The translations under genes and the position numbers were made by a program. The notes beneath the pieces were generated by a model. The model saw nothing but the letters and a program-made list of their open reading frames with translations. It had not been told where the DNA came from and ran no database searches. 33,206 nt of DNA from Ectocarpus siliculosus (taxonomy: Eukaryota; Sar; Phaeophyceae; Ectocarpales; Ectocarpaceae): the NCBI GenBank assembly GCA_000310025.1, contig FN648836.1:1-33206 (forward strand), read 5' to 3'. Every line of letters starts with the position of its first letter. The first letter of the stretch is position 1. This document shows, one piece after another, positions 1 to 10,490 of the stretch.

Positions 1-2
1 GC

Positions 3-121
3 CTATGAGTGGCACAAAGAATATCAGCGGCGAACAATCGGGGCACTGCTATACCACACACCGGCGCATTTCTCCGACAGTGCGCTCTGCGGCCGCAGCT
101 CGTTCCGTCAACACCGCATTC
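3..121. repeat. Tandem exon-intron duplication, copy 1
   Basis: Positions 3-121 align without gaps to 283-401 (offset 280) with 13 mismatches in 119 by hand count, about 89% identity. The block covers the 3' half of an exon, its donor and about 60 nt of intron on the minus strand. Confidence 0.9.
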
Positions 122-199
122 TCGTCGGTGCTGGTGGCGAGCTTCTGTTGCACTTGAGCCAGTTTCTCCTGCTTCTGTCCTGCCGCCCTCGTCGCCTCC
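62..199 (-). CDS. Exon 11: tail coiled coil, second duplicated copy
   Basis: Acceptor CAACAACAG|G completes Arg with exon 10. It encodes EATRAAGQKQEKLAQVQQKL and then ATSTDENAVLTERAAAAERT, a heptad-type coiled coil. It ends at the same CGCCG|GTGTGT donor at phase 2. Because each copy leaves phase 2 and exon 11 also enters at phase 2, further copies could follow beyond the window edge. Confidence 0.65.
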
Positions 200-3100
200 C
201 TGTTGTTGTGGTGAGGCACGATGAAAGCGGAAAGTGAGAGGTTGTTGCACCGGAACAATGAATCTCGACGGAGTGCTGTTTTCTATGAGTGGCAAAAATA
301 ATATGAATGACGAACAATCGGAGCACTGCTATACCACACACCGGCGTATTTTTGCGACAGTGCGCTCTGCGGCCCCAGCTCGTTCCGCCAACAGCGCATT
401 CCACGACCGTAGTGTCGAAGTCCTTTTCTCCAATTCGTCCACTGGCTCTTTCTATGTAGACATGAGTTACAGCAGGAGCGCGCACGCATGGATGCAAATA
501 GAAGGTGAGAGGACGTAGAAAGCGGTCACCAGCGTTGATCATGAACATCGGATATCGATATAGGTGGAGCAATGGATTACCAGATTTCGCACTCGTCGAT
601 AAACGTCATCGCGTTTGTCTCCCCCCACCTCCGCTGCAGCCTCTTGCGCGGCGGCGGTGGCAGCTCCTTCGTCATCCGCGTCCTCATGAGCGCGGCCCTC
701 GTTACAAACTTGGTCTTCGATGAACCGGCCACCGCGTCTCCACCTTGTTTGAGCAACGATTATCAAGCATCATATTGTTGAGGGACCGTCGCCATGATCA
801 CCGCGTACACTTTGTTGGCACATCAAAAGCGATTCACGCTCCAAGAAGGAAAATGAAAATGCCCCCTCGCCGATCGGCATATGGAATGGAGTCATTGGTT
901 GAAGGAAAATCTATCGCTGGTGTCCTTCGGTTTCAACGTATACTTCAAATTCAAATCCTTCGGTTTCAAAATGTCTCGTTCAAAGACGACACATGATAAC
1001 TTACTGAATAGTATGACCAAACCAAACAGAGAGAAAGCTTTGGTACATACCGCTTCACCAAGACCATCAAGACCACGGCGATGATGAATGACGCCGCTTC
1101 GTCTGCTCCGAGGACGTTCGAGGGAAGGGAAGACGACGCGCAGTCCTCCTCGAGCAACAAGCAGGCAACGTGCTGATGGCGCTGGGTTCTGGTGCGGCGG
1201 GCGTGATACGTCCAAGTGTGGCGCGAGGAGAGAAGATGCGAGGTTCCCCACGATTTACTCATGCAATAAAGGCTCGCACATACTTCATGGAACTCCCCAA
1301 GCATCGAACTCCTCAAGTCAATATTGCCATGGGGAGCTTTTCGGCAACGAATCAACATACAGCGCGCTGTTCTGTCTAGCATACCAACGACGGCACTCAC
1401 ATCTCAACCGGCGTTCGCAAGATGCTGGTGCCGGCATTCTTGACCGTGGCGTCCTCACTGGCAACGGCTTGGCTGTTGTTCGAATCAGGAGGTATCGGGA
1501 CGTCAAGGATTTGAGTGAGAGCCGCCGCAACTCAATCGCAACAAAGGCAGAGCCATTTCATACGTCGGGCAAACACCCATCAAATCCTACAACGTGGAGT
1601 AAAGCTTGACGGGTGGACATGTTGCTGTTCACCTGCGGTTGCCGAATTGCCTTCTCCATGGTTGCTCGGTCGGCAAATAGTTTAAAAACACCAGCAACAC
1701 CCTGAGTTCCAATTTTCAAGTTCATCGTCCACCACGAACACCGCACACCACCGACAACAACCTTAGCCATCGACGTCAAACACTACTACGGTACTGTGTA
1801 CATCAACGACAGCGGGGTCGACCAACCATCATTACCATGCAATATACCGACCTCCTCGTCCTTCACAACCAAACGAACGACAAAGCAGCAAGCAGTAGGG
1901 ACAACAAGCCACCGCTACTAGTAGACCCTCGCCAACTAACCACCATCTACCGGAGCCGCGAGTACGCTGAAGAGCTTGCTCACCATATCCGTTGGCGCGC
2001 CTCGTGAGCTGCCGACAGGCCGGCCGCTTCCCGCGTGGTGACCTCCGCAGGCCTGGAGGTGGCCGACTGGAGACCCCCTCCGAGGAGGTTCGTGCTCTCC
2101 GCCGCCACGAGGGAGAGGGCGACCGACGCCTCGTCCACCTCAGCCACATCGTCCTCGCACGACGCTAGCTCTTGGCGAATGGCGAGCATGGAAGCTCGCG
2201 CCTGGGAAGCGTCGCGTCGAGAACTCTGCAGCTGGTCCTCGAGCCGACGGACAGCCAGCCCGGAGCGTTCCGCCGCGACCTCGGCGGCCCGCTGCTGCTC
2301 GCCCACGGTGGCCTGCAGAGCGTCGTTGGTGCCGTGGGCGGCGACGAGCTCGGCACGAAGGTCGGCCTCCATCGTGAGACAGCTTTCGGCGTCAGCAGCG
2401 GCCGCGGTCTCGAGGGTGGCCACCGTGCCTTCCAACCCCTGGATGGTGTCGCGCAGGCGAGCACGTTACCACATATCATGGCGGGTGGAAAAGGAAGAAG
2501 GGGCGTGTGAGTGTGAGAGAAAACCTTCGGAGCAACTGTAAAGAGACCGACAACAACTACACACAGAAACCCCAACAACAACAAGAGCGGCAACAACGCT
2601 GCCGGAATGCGTGCGATGGATATTCCTGTCATGCCACGGAGCGACGCACTACTTAGCGAAAAAATAAAGCCTGCGATGTTCTTGATAGTCGTATGTGTCA
2701 CGGGTTGTGGTTGGTTGTTGGTTTGTCTATTTGTTTTTTTGGGGGGGGGGGTCCACTGAAGGCAGGACACGTACACATCACGGTACCACGTTCGTTCCTC
2801 CGAGAGCGCACCACAGGAGTGAGCGGTGACATGGCAACTTCACACAACGACGATAGGGTTGGGTTCTACCGCGAAGCGAAATGTTCCCTAGACCATTTGT
2901 TCACGTGTACTGCCTTTGCAAAATTAGCAGTTCATGAGAACTGCCGGAGACGTCTATACCGCACTCAACAATCTATCACTGCATCACTGTAGTGGATAGG
3001 CGATATAGGACTTACCCTGATGACGCGAGCGACCTCGGCCGCCCTAGACATCAGTCGTCCGGGAAAACTCCTGAAAAACAATTCGAGAATCAAACGCGAC

Positions 3101-6100
3101 ATGCATGCGGTAAAATACCAGACGACGGATTGAAGAATACTATGAGTGTCCTTCAGACACGGTGGTGGTTAAGTAGGAATGCGCATCGTGATGTAGGAAA
3201 CAGGCCGATCGACGGAGCCTCGGCCATGATGGATATGATGGACAGACGGCCGAAAGAACGTGCAACCCGGTTCAACCCGGAGATACGGGTAATTTAATCA
3301 TGTAGTAGTCTAGTGCTCACAGCAGCAACAGTACAGCTCCTCAGTCACGCGTGCATGCTCTATCTACTGTACATGGCACCGAACACAGAGACTCATTGTG
3401 TATGACTCCCACCGAGCTATGTAGCTATTGCTCCCGACCTTGACCCCGATGGCGGGGGGGGGGATATACTGTGGGCCCCCCCGTCCGGCCTTGGAAAACG
3501 GCACGATTTTATAATCAATCGTGGACTTTGATGGTCGGAGGAGTGACCAAACAGAAGGAAGGGTTGGGATCTAGGATCGCTTCCTTTTAGACAGGTACAG
3601 TAAATATCAATATGACACACCTCCCTCTCACCTCATCAAAGCAACGCCCGCCTGCTGGCTGTCGTACTTCTCTACCGCCGCGATGACCTCCTCCAGCTTC
3701 CCGCCGCGGAAGCCCTTCATCATCGCTACCTCCGTGAGGGAGCGAAGAAGCTTCATGTCAATTTCTTTCGTGGCCTTCATGGCCTGCGTCACCTCGCGCG
3801 ACCACCGCTTTTGGGCCTGGACAACGAACGAACAACATTTAAAATTTCAAAATTTCAAATTGCGAACGAGGCGGCGGGGCGGGGTAAATCTTGTCGTCTA
3901 GACTATTGTAAGCTTCTCTTCGGCAGTAATACAAGGCAGCCAGTCAGTATTTCAGCCACACCATGTTGTATCATTGCCCGTCCGTGTGGATGGATAGATG
4001 GATACTGCAGTACTCTAATAGGATTGCACCTTGGCTGTGGAAGAATACTCGTTCCATCGTTCTTTTGTTTGCTTGATGCTGCATGGAATCTATCTACATA
4101 TTGTAGGTACAGTAACAGTCTCCTCTGCCCCAATCTACAGACAACTTTGTTTGGACGAGTGAGTTGTTGTTGTTGGGATTGTTGTTGTCATACACGGTGC
4201 TAATCCCAAAATAAATCTAGCAAAGACTCGGCCCGTGGTCACAAAATTCGAAAGCCATCAGAAGATCTAAAGAACACGAAAAACAGCAAGAAAACGGTAC
4301 ACGATCCCGAAGAGGTACACCTACAATCCCTGCAGCACGTTGCGTGCCAAAAACTGAACTACTCGTCCACACACTACATGTACATCGACTAGACTACAGC
4401 AGCATCACCCTCCTGTCCCACACTTCACCAAAATTGACGTTTGTTTGTCGACTACAGCGTACTGCTATCAAGAATGCTGCCTGTCTGCACAATAACACAA
4501 TGGTAGGCATGGTACAAGTTCAGGGCATGCAGCTGCTGTCTGACGTGTCAGAATGCGTCCGTTGACATACTGTACAGTGAGTGCGGACAGATATGGATAC
4601 TCCTGCGGCCCCGGTGTGTCGTATATAGGTTTCGTTGAGCAATTCACCAACAAAAATATATAGTGACCTTCACTCGTGATATTTTTCCGCTCCAGAAAAA
4701 AAATCCAATCTATCCGATGGGCCAGCTCACCACAGCAGCAGCAGAAACTCCTTGATATTCGGTAGCCAGAACACAAGAACAATTGCACACACAGTCCAAA
4801 GGGTGAGAGATAGGAAGGAGGTGATGATAGACACACAAGCCTGCCCTCGAGAGATGGCGATCTAGCTGCAGTCGGGATAGCTCACATTGCGGCACAAATA
4901 TGCTCATTATACAGCAGTGTATTTCAACAACGAACACGGTCGTTGTCTCCGATCCATTTCCTCCGCTCACATCATGCAAAAACAAATGAAGAAATCTTTC
5001 ATTTCGCCCTCTCCATCTACATACAATTGTTTTTCCGCTCACCTTGCCGAAGGAACGCCGAAGTCCCCGGACGTGCGCGTAAAACGACTTCGTCATGTTA
5101 CGCTTCTCGGCCTGCAGCCTCTGGGTTACCTCTGAGGTAATGACCCTCAGAAGCTCATCCTCATCCTCCCCCGCCTGAATTTCAACGGGCATCCCACAGC
5201 AACGAGCAGTGAGTAGCAGCAGCAGCAGCAGCAGCAGCAGAAAAGAAGATGTGGGAAATCTTCAAACACAACGTCACGCGGTACGCTGCTGTTGTGGTAT
5301 TCACACACAGCGGTACGCTGCTGAACGGACGGACGGACGGACGATTAGGATGTACCCGTCTTGGTATTTTATAAGACACGGTAGCAGCGAGGAGTCAGTT
5401 CTTCACACTGTTTGTTAACTGTCATTCTTCCTTCAAACACAGCAAGCAGCCAACGGATTAAAGAGAGAGAGAGAGAAAGAGAGAGAGAGAGGAAGGGTGG
5501 CGATAACAGACCGAGCGGGCCGTGGTGGCCAATGAGGCTGTTGTTTGCTTAGGGGTCTTGGGGTCTACATACATGCCGCTGTAGTCTGTCTATGTATGGT
5601 ACACGACATGTACTGGCTGCTGCTGTGAACAAAACGTCAGGAACGAAGAAACAATTCACACACCTGTAACAACGAGGTAAATAATCGATCGCACCTGCTC
5701 TTTAGACCATGCATGCACAAAAATTTCACATGCGTGTCGTATCGGTAGGTACTTTGAGACGCCGCTCTCACCATCGACTGGGTCTCGCGGTGGACACATC
5801 CCTCAGCGATGCAGGATCCCGCCATCCTGCTCGCCAGGAGCATGGTGGAGGAGGGCGGGCACCTGCCCTCCCACTCGGCGCGCGTACACGAGGGGTCCTC
5901 GCGCAGGGCGGACTGCTGGCGGAGGGTCTCGCTCGCCGGGTCGATGTCGATGTGTTCTGATGCTTGGGGACTGAACCCAAGGCTTGGGCATCCGACCAGG
6001 TCACGGCTGTAAACGTAACACATGGGCGGGACACCCACAGGACACAACAAGGAGAGGGCACTTCGTAACCAACGATGTTGGTGCTGACAATCCCACTCCG

Positions 6101-6427
6101 AAGGAAGTTTGCTGCTGCTGCTGATGCTGTGTAAGTTTTATTTTTCTGCTCTGTTCTATCAACGAAGGAATGAATGTTTGCAATGCAATGCGCACGAAAA
6201 ATACATTGGTTGACCGTCCGTTCATTTCACGAATGAATGACTTGGAACAAGGTCAACACTCACCACGCAACGGGTAGCTGGTACTTCCCGTCGTGACCCT
6301 TGGACCCTACGGGACCCTCCAATAAGAGCGCCGCGCAACACGCTTCTTGCTGTGGTGTGTCCACCTTCTTCCCGCATGCCCCGGTCAAGAGGAGGAGGAG
6401 GAGAAGGGCCGCGTACAGTGCCCCCAT
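62..6427 (-). CDS. Multi-exon gene: secreted/membrane Cys-rich coiled-coil protein, 3' end outside window
   Basis: Eleven exons join in phase without stops: 6264-6427, 5772-5970, 5043-5174, 3632-3816, 3016-3070, 1984-2438, 1401-1472, 1051-1188, 581-743, 342-451 and 62-199. They total 1,811 nt, giving 603 residues plus a split codon. The start at 6427 is chosen because it begins a textbook signal peptide (MGALYAALLLLLLLTGACG). Residues about 20-121 hold nine to ten cysteines. Residues 122-450 are charged and helical, with a heptad-like coiled coil strongest at 250-350. Residues 452-465 (AASFIIAVVLMVLV) form one short membrane helix followed by KRWRRGGR, so the tail is predicted cytosolic. The tail is Ala/Glu-rich coiled coil. 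The family is not recognised. KAR5/GEX1-type nuclear-fusion proteins share the order signal peptide, Cys-rich, coiled coil, membrane helix, but cysteine spacing does not match well. Exon borders are inferred from the sequence alone. Confidence 0.7.
283..401. repeat. Tandem exon-intron duplication, copy 2
   Basis: Second copy of the block at 3-121. Substitutions are fewer around the donor and conserved coiled-coil codons than in the distal intron part. Confidence 0.9.
342..451 (-). CDS. Exon 10: tail coiled coil, duplicated copy
   Basis: Acceptor CTACATAG|AAA, phase 0; donor CGCCG|GTGTGT, phase 2. The peptide ends NALLAERAGAAERTVAKIRR, paralogous to the end of exon 11 (NAVLTERAAAAERTVGEMRR). 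The shared block extends through the donor into the intron. Confidence 0.62.
581..743 (-). CDS. Exon 9: basic stop-transfer and acidic/Ala-rich tail
   Basis: Acceptor CAAACAAG|G completes CG|G = Arg, then WRRGGRFIEDQVCNEGR and an Asp/Glu/Ala-rich stretch (DADDEGAATAAAQEAAAEVG). Ends CTG|GTAATC, phase 0. Arg-rich residues directly after the membrane helix of exon 8 independently support this exon join. Confidence 0.68.
1051..1188 (-). CDS. Exon 8: transmembrane helix
   Basis: Acceptor GCACCAG|A, donor AAGCG|GTATGT, phases 2 and 2. It encodes a short linker with acidic residues and then AASFIIAVVLMVLVKR, the only clear membrane helix in the model. The next exon supplies more Arg residues, consistent with a type I single-pass topology with the Cys-rich part in the lumen or outside. 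Confidence 0.7.
1401..1472 (-). CDS. Exon 7: 72-nt small exon
   Basis: Acceptor GAACAACAG|C after a C/T-rich stretch; C completes TG|C = Cys with exon 6. It encodes QAVASEDATVKNAGTSILRT and PVE, then AT before donor GTGAGT (phase 2). A longer version using an upstream acceptor is possible but would not match the phase of exon 6. Confidence 0.55.
1984..2438 (-). CDS. Exon 6: main coiled-coil exon
   Basis: This is the longest exon, 455 nt or 151 codons plus two bases. A pyrimidine tract at 2478-2515 precedes acceptor CCATCCAG. The donor is ATATG|GTGAGC. The peptide is Ala/Glu/Arg/Gln-rich with heptad spacing (for example SGLAVRRLEDQLQSSRRDAS and AIRQELASCEDDVAEVDEAS), a strong coiled-coil signature. 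An overlapping ATG-started frame gives Pro/Arg-rich nonsense and is rejected. Confidence 0.75.
2741..2751 (+). repeat. G11 homopolymer after T-run
   Basis: A T-run followed by eleven G residues lies in the intron between exons 5 and 6 of the left gene. A similar ten-G run lies at 3454-3463. Length may be unreliable in assembly. Confidence 0.9.
3016..3070 (-). CDS. Exon 5: 55-nt small exon
   Basis: Acceptor TTGTTTTTCAG|G and donor ATCAGG|GTAAGT are both near consensus. One base completes AGG with exon 4, then SFPGRLMSRAAEVARVIR follows and phase is 0 at the end. Without it exon 4 (phase 2) could not join exon 6 (phase 0), so the small exon is supported by both sites and phase. Confidence 0.65.
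3632..3816 (-). CDS. Exon 4: helical segment
   Basis: Acceptor TTGTCCAG|GCC at phase 0, donor ATGAG|GTGAGA at phase 2, 61 codons plus two bases. It encodes AQKRWSREVTQAMKATKEID and an amphipathic continuation ending in QQAGVALM. The protein has no stop and looks coding from amphipathic spacing and codon third-position G/C. Confidence 0.68.
5043..5174 (-). CDS. Exon 3: charged helical segment
   Basis: Acceptor GAAATTCAG|GCG, phase 0 in and out, 44 codons, donor AAG|GTGAGC. The peptide begins AGEDEDELLRVITSEVTQRL and continues with Lys/Arg-rich helix (RNMTKSFYAHVRGLRRSFGK). It follows the intron that carries the (AGC)n repeat. Confidence 0.68.
5215..5240 (+). repeat. (AGC)n microsatellite
   Basis: About eight to nine AGC units in the intron between exons 2 and 3 of the left gene, close upstream (in minus-strand sense) of the exon 3 acceptor. 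Confidence 0.95.
5461..5493 (+). repeat. (GA)n purine repeat
   Basis: Interrupted GA dinucleotide array within the same large intron of the left gene. Confidence 0.95.
5772..5970 (-). CDS. Exon 2: cysteine-rich segment
   Basis: The acceptor GGTTCAG at 5971-5973 leaves one T that completes TG|T = Cys with exon 1. The exon encodes about 66 residues with Cys spaced C-x8-C-x15-C-x3-C (DPSCTRAEWEGRC, then LLASRMAGSC, then EGC). It ends ATG|GTGAGAG, phase 0. The acceptor has a weak pyrimidine tract; the phase match is the main support. Confidence 0.65.
6264..6427 (-). CDS. Exon 1 of left minus-strand gene: signal peptide
   Basis: The exon starts at ATG 6427 and encodes a Leu-run signal peptide, then a GKKVDTPQQEACCAALLLEG stretch containing a Cys pair. 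It ends at donor GTGAGT with TG of a split codon (phase 2). An in-frame upstream ATG near 6499 would place about 24 Arg/Cys/Ser residues before the hydrophobic core, so 6427 is preferred. Confidence 0.72.
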
Positions 6428-7544
6428 GGCTTCCCGCTGCTGAGCGCCGATGCTGCGCGCACATGATGATGACCGACGGCAAGCAACGCCTTGTGTCAAC
6501 GGGTTGTAAAATCAACGGGTCGATTTGACCCTTCTGACTCGGAAAACAAAGCCGGGTCGTCTGTGCCCGCAGGCGGAGACCCATTCTACAGCGGGGCTGC
6601 TGTGCGCAAGGCGAATGCTACCCGAGGGGAGAGGGGGATTGGGGACGCGTGGATCCCTCGTCGTTGCTGGTCCCAACTTTTGTTGTTCCACTGCTGTCTC
6701 TTCTCCGAAGATTTTTGTTTCGGACTTTCTTTTTTCGTCTGTTCCTCCGCGTGAAAAAGGATGTGGGAATGTGGGATGCCCGTTGGAGTGGGGGGCATGA
6801 GCTGTATTGTCTGCCTGTGGTGCGGCTTTGGCCAGGGAACTGTCTGTGTATCCTACTCTCGTTCTATTGCGCGGGGGCATAGACTATTATTGCGAGGTGC
6901 TGCAAAGCCTCCACGTTGAAGAGCAGGGTTTGGTTGCCGATGCCGATCCAGTTGCTGGCTGCCACACAAGGAGCAAAAAACGACTACGGACAGCAGCAGC
7001 AGGGTCTAGATGTTGTCAATATCCGCAACATGACATGGCATCCTTGCAAGCTCACGCACACCCTCCTTGAACCAATCAGCACCGACCGCGGGTAGGCCCC
7101 GCACCTTGCGCGGCTTTTGCTGTCGGGGCGAGTACTGCTGCTGCTGCTTCTCTCCTGTCTCTCATGCTCGCTCTCACCTCTGATAAAATCTGAAGTATGT
7201 ATGTGGCCGCCTGTTCGGTGCGCACACAACAATCCGGTGTTCTTGGGGATCCGCGATCCAACCGCACTCAGGATCGAGGCCCAGAGCGTCGTCTGGTGGC
7301 AGCTCCCTCGCCTCAGCACTGGAACCGTAGCTCCAATACTACCTGCTCGCTCGAAGCCCGCTAGCACAGCGATTCCCGATGTCCTCTCGATCGAATCGAT
7401 TAGAGAAGAACCTGATGAGGAGCTATGGCGGTTGCTCGCCGCCGACCTGGGGAGTTCCAAGAAACGCTACATGCTGGGAGTATCCATCAATCCATCCCCT
7501 CAAGATCTCTTTCAATCTTCTTCTTGTCCAATCAAACGCACAGG
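6428..7544. other. Upstream region of the left gene; no convincing exon
   Basis: This contains the 5' flank of the minus-strand gene. On the plus strand the stretch 7210-7470 stays open and reads like protein (PVFLGIRDPTALRIEAQ, later SIESIREEPDEELWRLLAAD). It has no start, no matched splice sites and no recognised domain. It could be a decayed retroelement spacer or an orphan exon. Confidence 0.4.
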
Positions 7545-7566
7545 GGAGAGAGAGAGAGATAGGGGG

Positions 7567-7624
<58 letters not shown>

Positions 7625-7625
7625 G
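7545..7625 (+). repeat. (GA)n purine repeat, about 80 nt
   Basis: Long interrupted GA array. It creates Arg-Glu repeats in the plus frame of an 846-nt ORF (7379-8224), which I do not accept as a gene. Confidence 0.95.
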
Positions 7626-9730
7626 TCCGCACCCGACTGCAAATATTTATGGACTACAGTAGATGGCGGATACAGGTGTACAGCAGTAATGCAAGAAGGG
7701 CTGCCACTACATTACATCTTGAGACGGAGCACCCCTGGGGTAGAAGATGTGCTGCAACTGTAGTAATTGAAACTATCACGTCACTACAATTATTTGAACG
7801 ATTATTTCGAACGAGATCAAGGCACGGACTCCCGCACACATTGAGCGTCACTGCTCCGAAACCCACGGACACTACATGCATGTGCACAACATTCCTTCCA
7901 GACGCGGATGTGCGGGAAAGGATGTGCCATGTACTTCCCTCAGAGAGTAGAATAGTAGTGTCGGATAGGTCGTGCATCGAAAACACACTCATTTCCGAGG
8001 ACTTCCCAAATTTACTCTGCACTCGATTGCTCACCGAAAGTTTGCAAAACGCCATCGGGCGCAGCCAAATCTATCGTAAATCGCTGCTTGCCGTTGTACC
8101 ATTTTTCAGTGAGGATTGTCCTTGGGCCTCTTCGCGAAGTGATTGTTGTATCCGTTTAGCGAGTCAGACAAATGTTCGACTCGGCGGCGCCGGGCTCCTG
8201 GAACACTACTACTGTAGTCTTTGAGCTATGCTGAAGCTTGGTATGTAACTTTCAGCAGCAAGGCGGTCCTTCTATCCTACACAGCAATATCCCCATGCGA
8301 CCCTACACTGCTTGCTATGTCTTCCTCGGGATGGTTGGCGACCAATGACCTCCCCGTACACCCAGAAGTGTGAGGGGTGTTAGCCGGCTAGCACGGACGG
8401 ACCCCGGGATGCTACCTGTCGGTGGACTGAATAGCACCTGCTGAGAAGATACCGGATACGCGCAGAAAACACATGAAGTAAGTACGGGTACGGCGAGACG
8501 AGCCATCAGGTCTAGCCTGTTGTTCACCGACAAGTCTGGGCGCAATGACAGAGTGACGCAACCAATAAACCAACAACACGAAACAAACGCAGAAAATAGG
8601 CTCCTTAGGTTACGCTTTTCACATTCGTACTCTCTCTCTCTCATCGCCCTTCACAGATTGTTCCTCAAAATTCGCCCGCGGCTCCACACGCTGTAGGTGT
8701 ACCGCCCGTAGTCTACTGCCTCTTTAGGCCCTTCCGCCACGACGTAATGAACTTGCCCCAATAGAATATCCTCGAGTACCACGGCATTCTCTTGCCTGTC
8801 GTGCTGTACCCCCGTGCAACGTTTGCCTTGCTAGTCAACTATGACATTCCACTGGTATTCGAGCGTTGTAGGGCTTTGCAGAGCTCCATACGTCATAAGA
8901 CACTCTTCCGACTTGAGACAGTGCTGCAATAAATTGCCGACGTTCTCCCCGCCCAAACATTTCATGAGGATCACCCGCTCCAATAGTCGCTTGTCTTCCT
9001 GTCTAGCAAACGCGCCGCACGGGTTAAAGACGGAGGGTTTAGCATTACCACGGTTACCCCCGGTAGAAGAATGGGGCGAAAATGTAATGATGCGGTAAAT
9101 TATCCAACCATGAACGCCAAAAACGCCGTCTGCAAAAGGTTTCTGGCGGTTAGCGGTAGAGCACAAGATTCTACCGTAGACCGCCAAACGCCAAGTTTGC
9201 CGTGATACCTACACAAACGAAGGACCCCGAGTATCGTGATGATTCCACCAAGATGCAGAACGCGCCACCACTCGATATCTGAGAGTTACGACATCCAGCC
9301 AAAAACAAAAGGAGTCTGTAACAGCTGCAACTAGAAGAACAGGTTCTCAGTAAAGGAGCCTACTCAAAACCCTTGTAGTCATGTTGAGATACTCCACAAA
9401 GGAAACAAGAAGCGAGCCTCGGGCAAAATAGAGGTACCTCGAACAGGTAGTAAGTGGTAACGCCGTCCGTAAGAAAATATTTATGAACTGGTAAACAGAA
9501 AAACAAGAGAAACCAATTGTTGGCATTTCCTTCTTCTGGCGCTATCCGGAAAAAAGCCAGACGAGGCGGCAAAACACCATATTGCCATTCCGTCTACCAC
9601 CAGGTACCGGGTACAGCCTTGGTTCTTCCGAAGCACACCACCGACGGCTGGCGAAATATCTATAGATCATACATGCGCAACAGAGGACATTGCGCATGTA
9701 CTACGAAGCGTCTGGAGAACTAAGAACAAA
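7626..9730. other. Gene-poor stretch
   Basis: Both strands carry ORFs of 70-280 codons: plus 7379-8224, minus 8831-9187, minus 8315-8644 and minus 9360-9572. None has a recognisable domain, splice-phase partners or start context. I see no transposase, reverse transcriptase or RNA gene here. Confidence 0.5.
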
Positions 9731-9848
9731 CTTAGATCGGGCTCCAGTCTCCTTCGTCTCCTGCATTGGTGATGCTGAGCCGAGGCTCACGTGGTCTGAA
9801 CGTGACGGATTGGCTACCCCTATCCTGTCCTAGACTAATGACTGCCCG

Positions 9849-10490
9849 TTGTTCTTGCGCTCTTCGCTCTCGTCCAATACCCGTCCAACGTTCGTGGATG
9901 GCATGTGGTTGGCCGTCAACGGGGAGGGGTGCACAGCTCAATCACCATGGGGAGGTCGAAGAGATGGGGCCGTCTGTGGAACAGTGTTTGATGTGACCTC
10001 ATCCAGCAAGGTACTATGGAACGCAGTCGAGGTGTTCCTGGAGGCCAAGAACAGCCGGGCGTCAAGGTCGCTGGAAACAAACCTGAGCAGAAGGGCGACC
10101 CTCGAAGAAGGTTTCGCAGGAAAAGGTGGCGTTGTCGAAAAGGCCGCATTTCTCGCAGCAGCCAGGCAGACGAAGGGCCTCTCCGAAACGCCAACATGCC
10201 AGACAACACCAGGAGGAAGAACATCAACAGGTAACAATCAAAACGCGTATCAAACTTGCTTGCTGTGCGGTAATCCTGGCGATGCAAGAACGCGACTGCA
10301 ATTTCTCAATCAACCCTCTCGACGATGTTGCAGATTGCGCCACACTTCCATCAGTGTACAAAATGTTACGGGTAAGCAGTGTGAACGGTGGCTTCTTCAG
10401 CCCCGCCGCGCAAGAGAGCGTACACAGACAGCGAGGATGGCAGGGCACACAGCGTATACATATAATTCACATACGTGTCCTTGTCGTTGA
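9849..10490 (+). other. Overlapping open frames and one exon-like island
   Basis: Two plus frames stay open together. One runs 9849-10490 (213 codons from a non-ATG start) and includes an amphipathic stretch (SKVLWNAVEVFLEAKNSRAS). In another frame, acceptor-like CAACAG at 10226-10231 is followed by 45 codons (start VTIKTRIKLACCAVILAMQE, end SVYKMLR) to a good donor CGG|GTAAGC near 10368. The two readings are mutually exclusive as exons. Function unknown; the segment may be a lone exon or a decayed gene. Confidence 0.3.

Noticed and set aside
1558-1779. Minus-strand open stretch NLKIGTQGVAGVFKLFADRA
   Set aside because: Reads like protein and has AG/GT borders, but in its best frame (phase 0) it does not fit between left-gene exons 6 and 7, which already join in phase.
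2165-2776. 203-codon minus ORF overlapping exon 6 in another frame
   Set aside because: Pro/Arg/Ser-rich shadow of the coiled-coil exon; the overlapping frame has the heptad pattern and matching splice phases.
7379-8224. 281-codon plus-strand ORF, the longest single open frame in the window
   Set aside because: Its middle is encoded by a GA repeat (Arg-Glu), the ends show no domain, and the start has no support. It overlaps another protein-like frame at 7210-7470.
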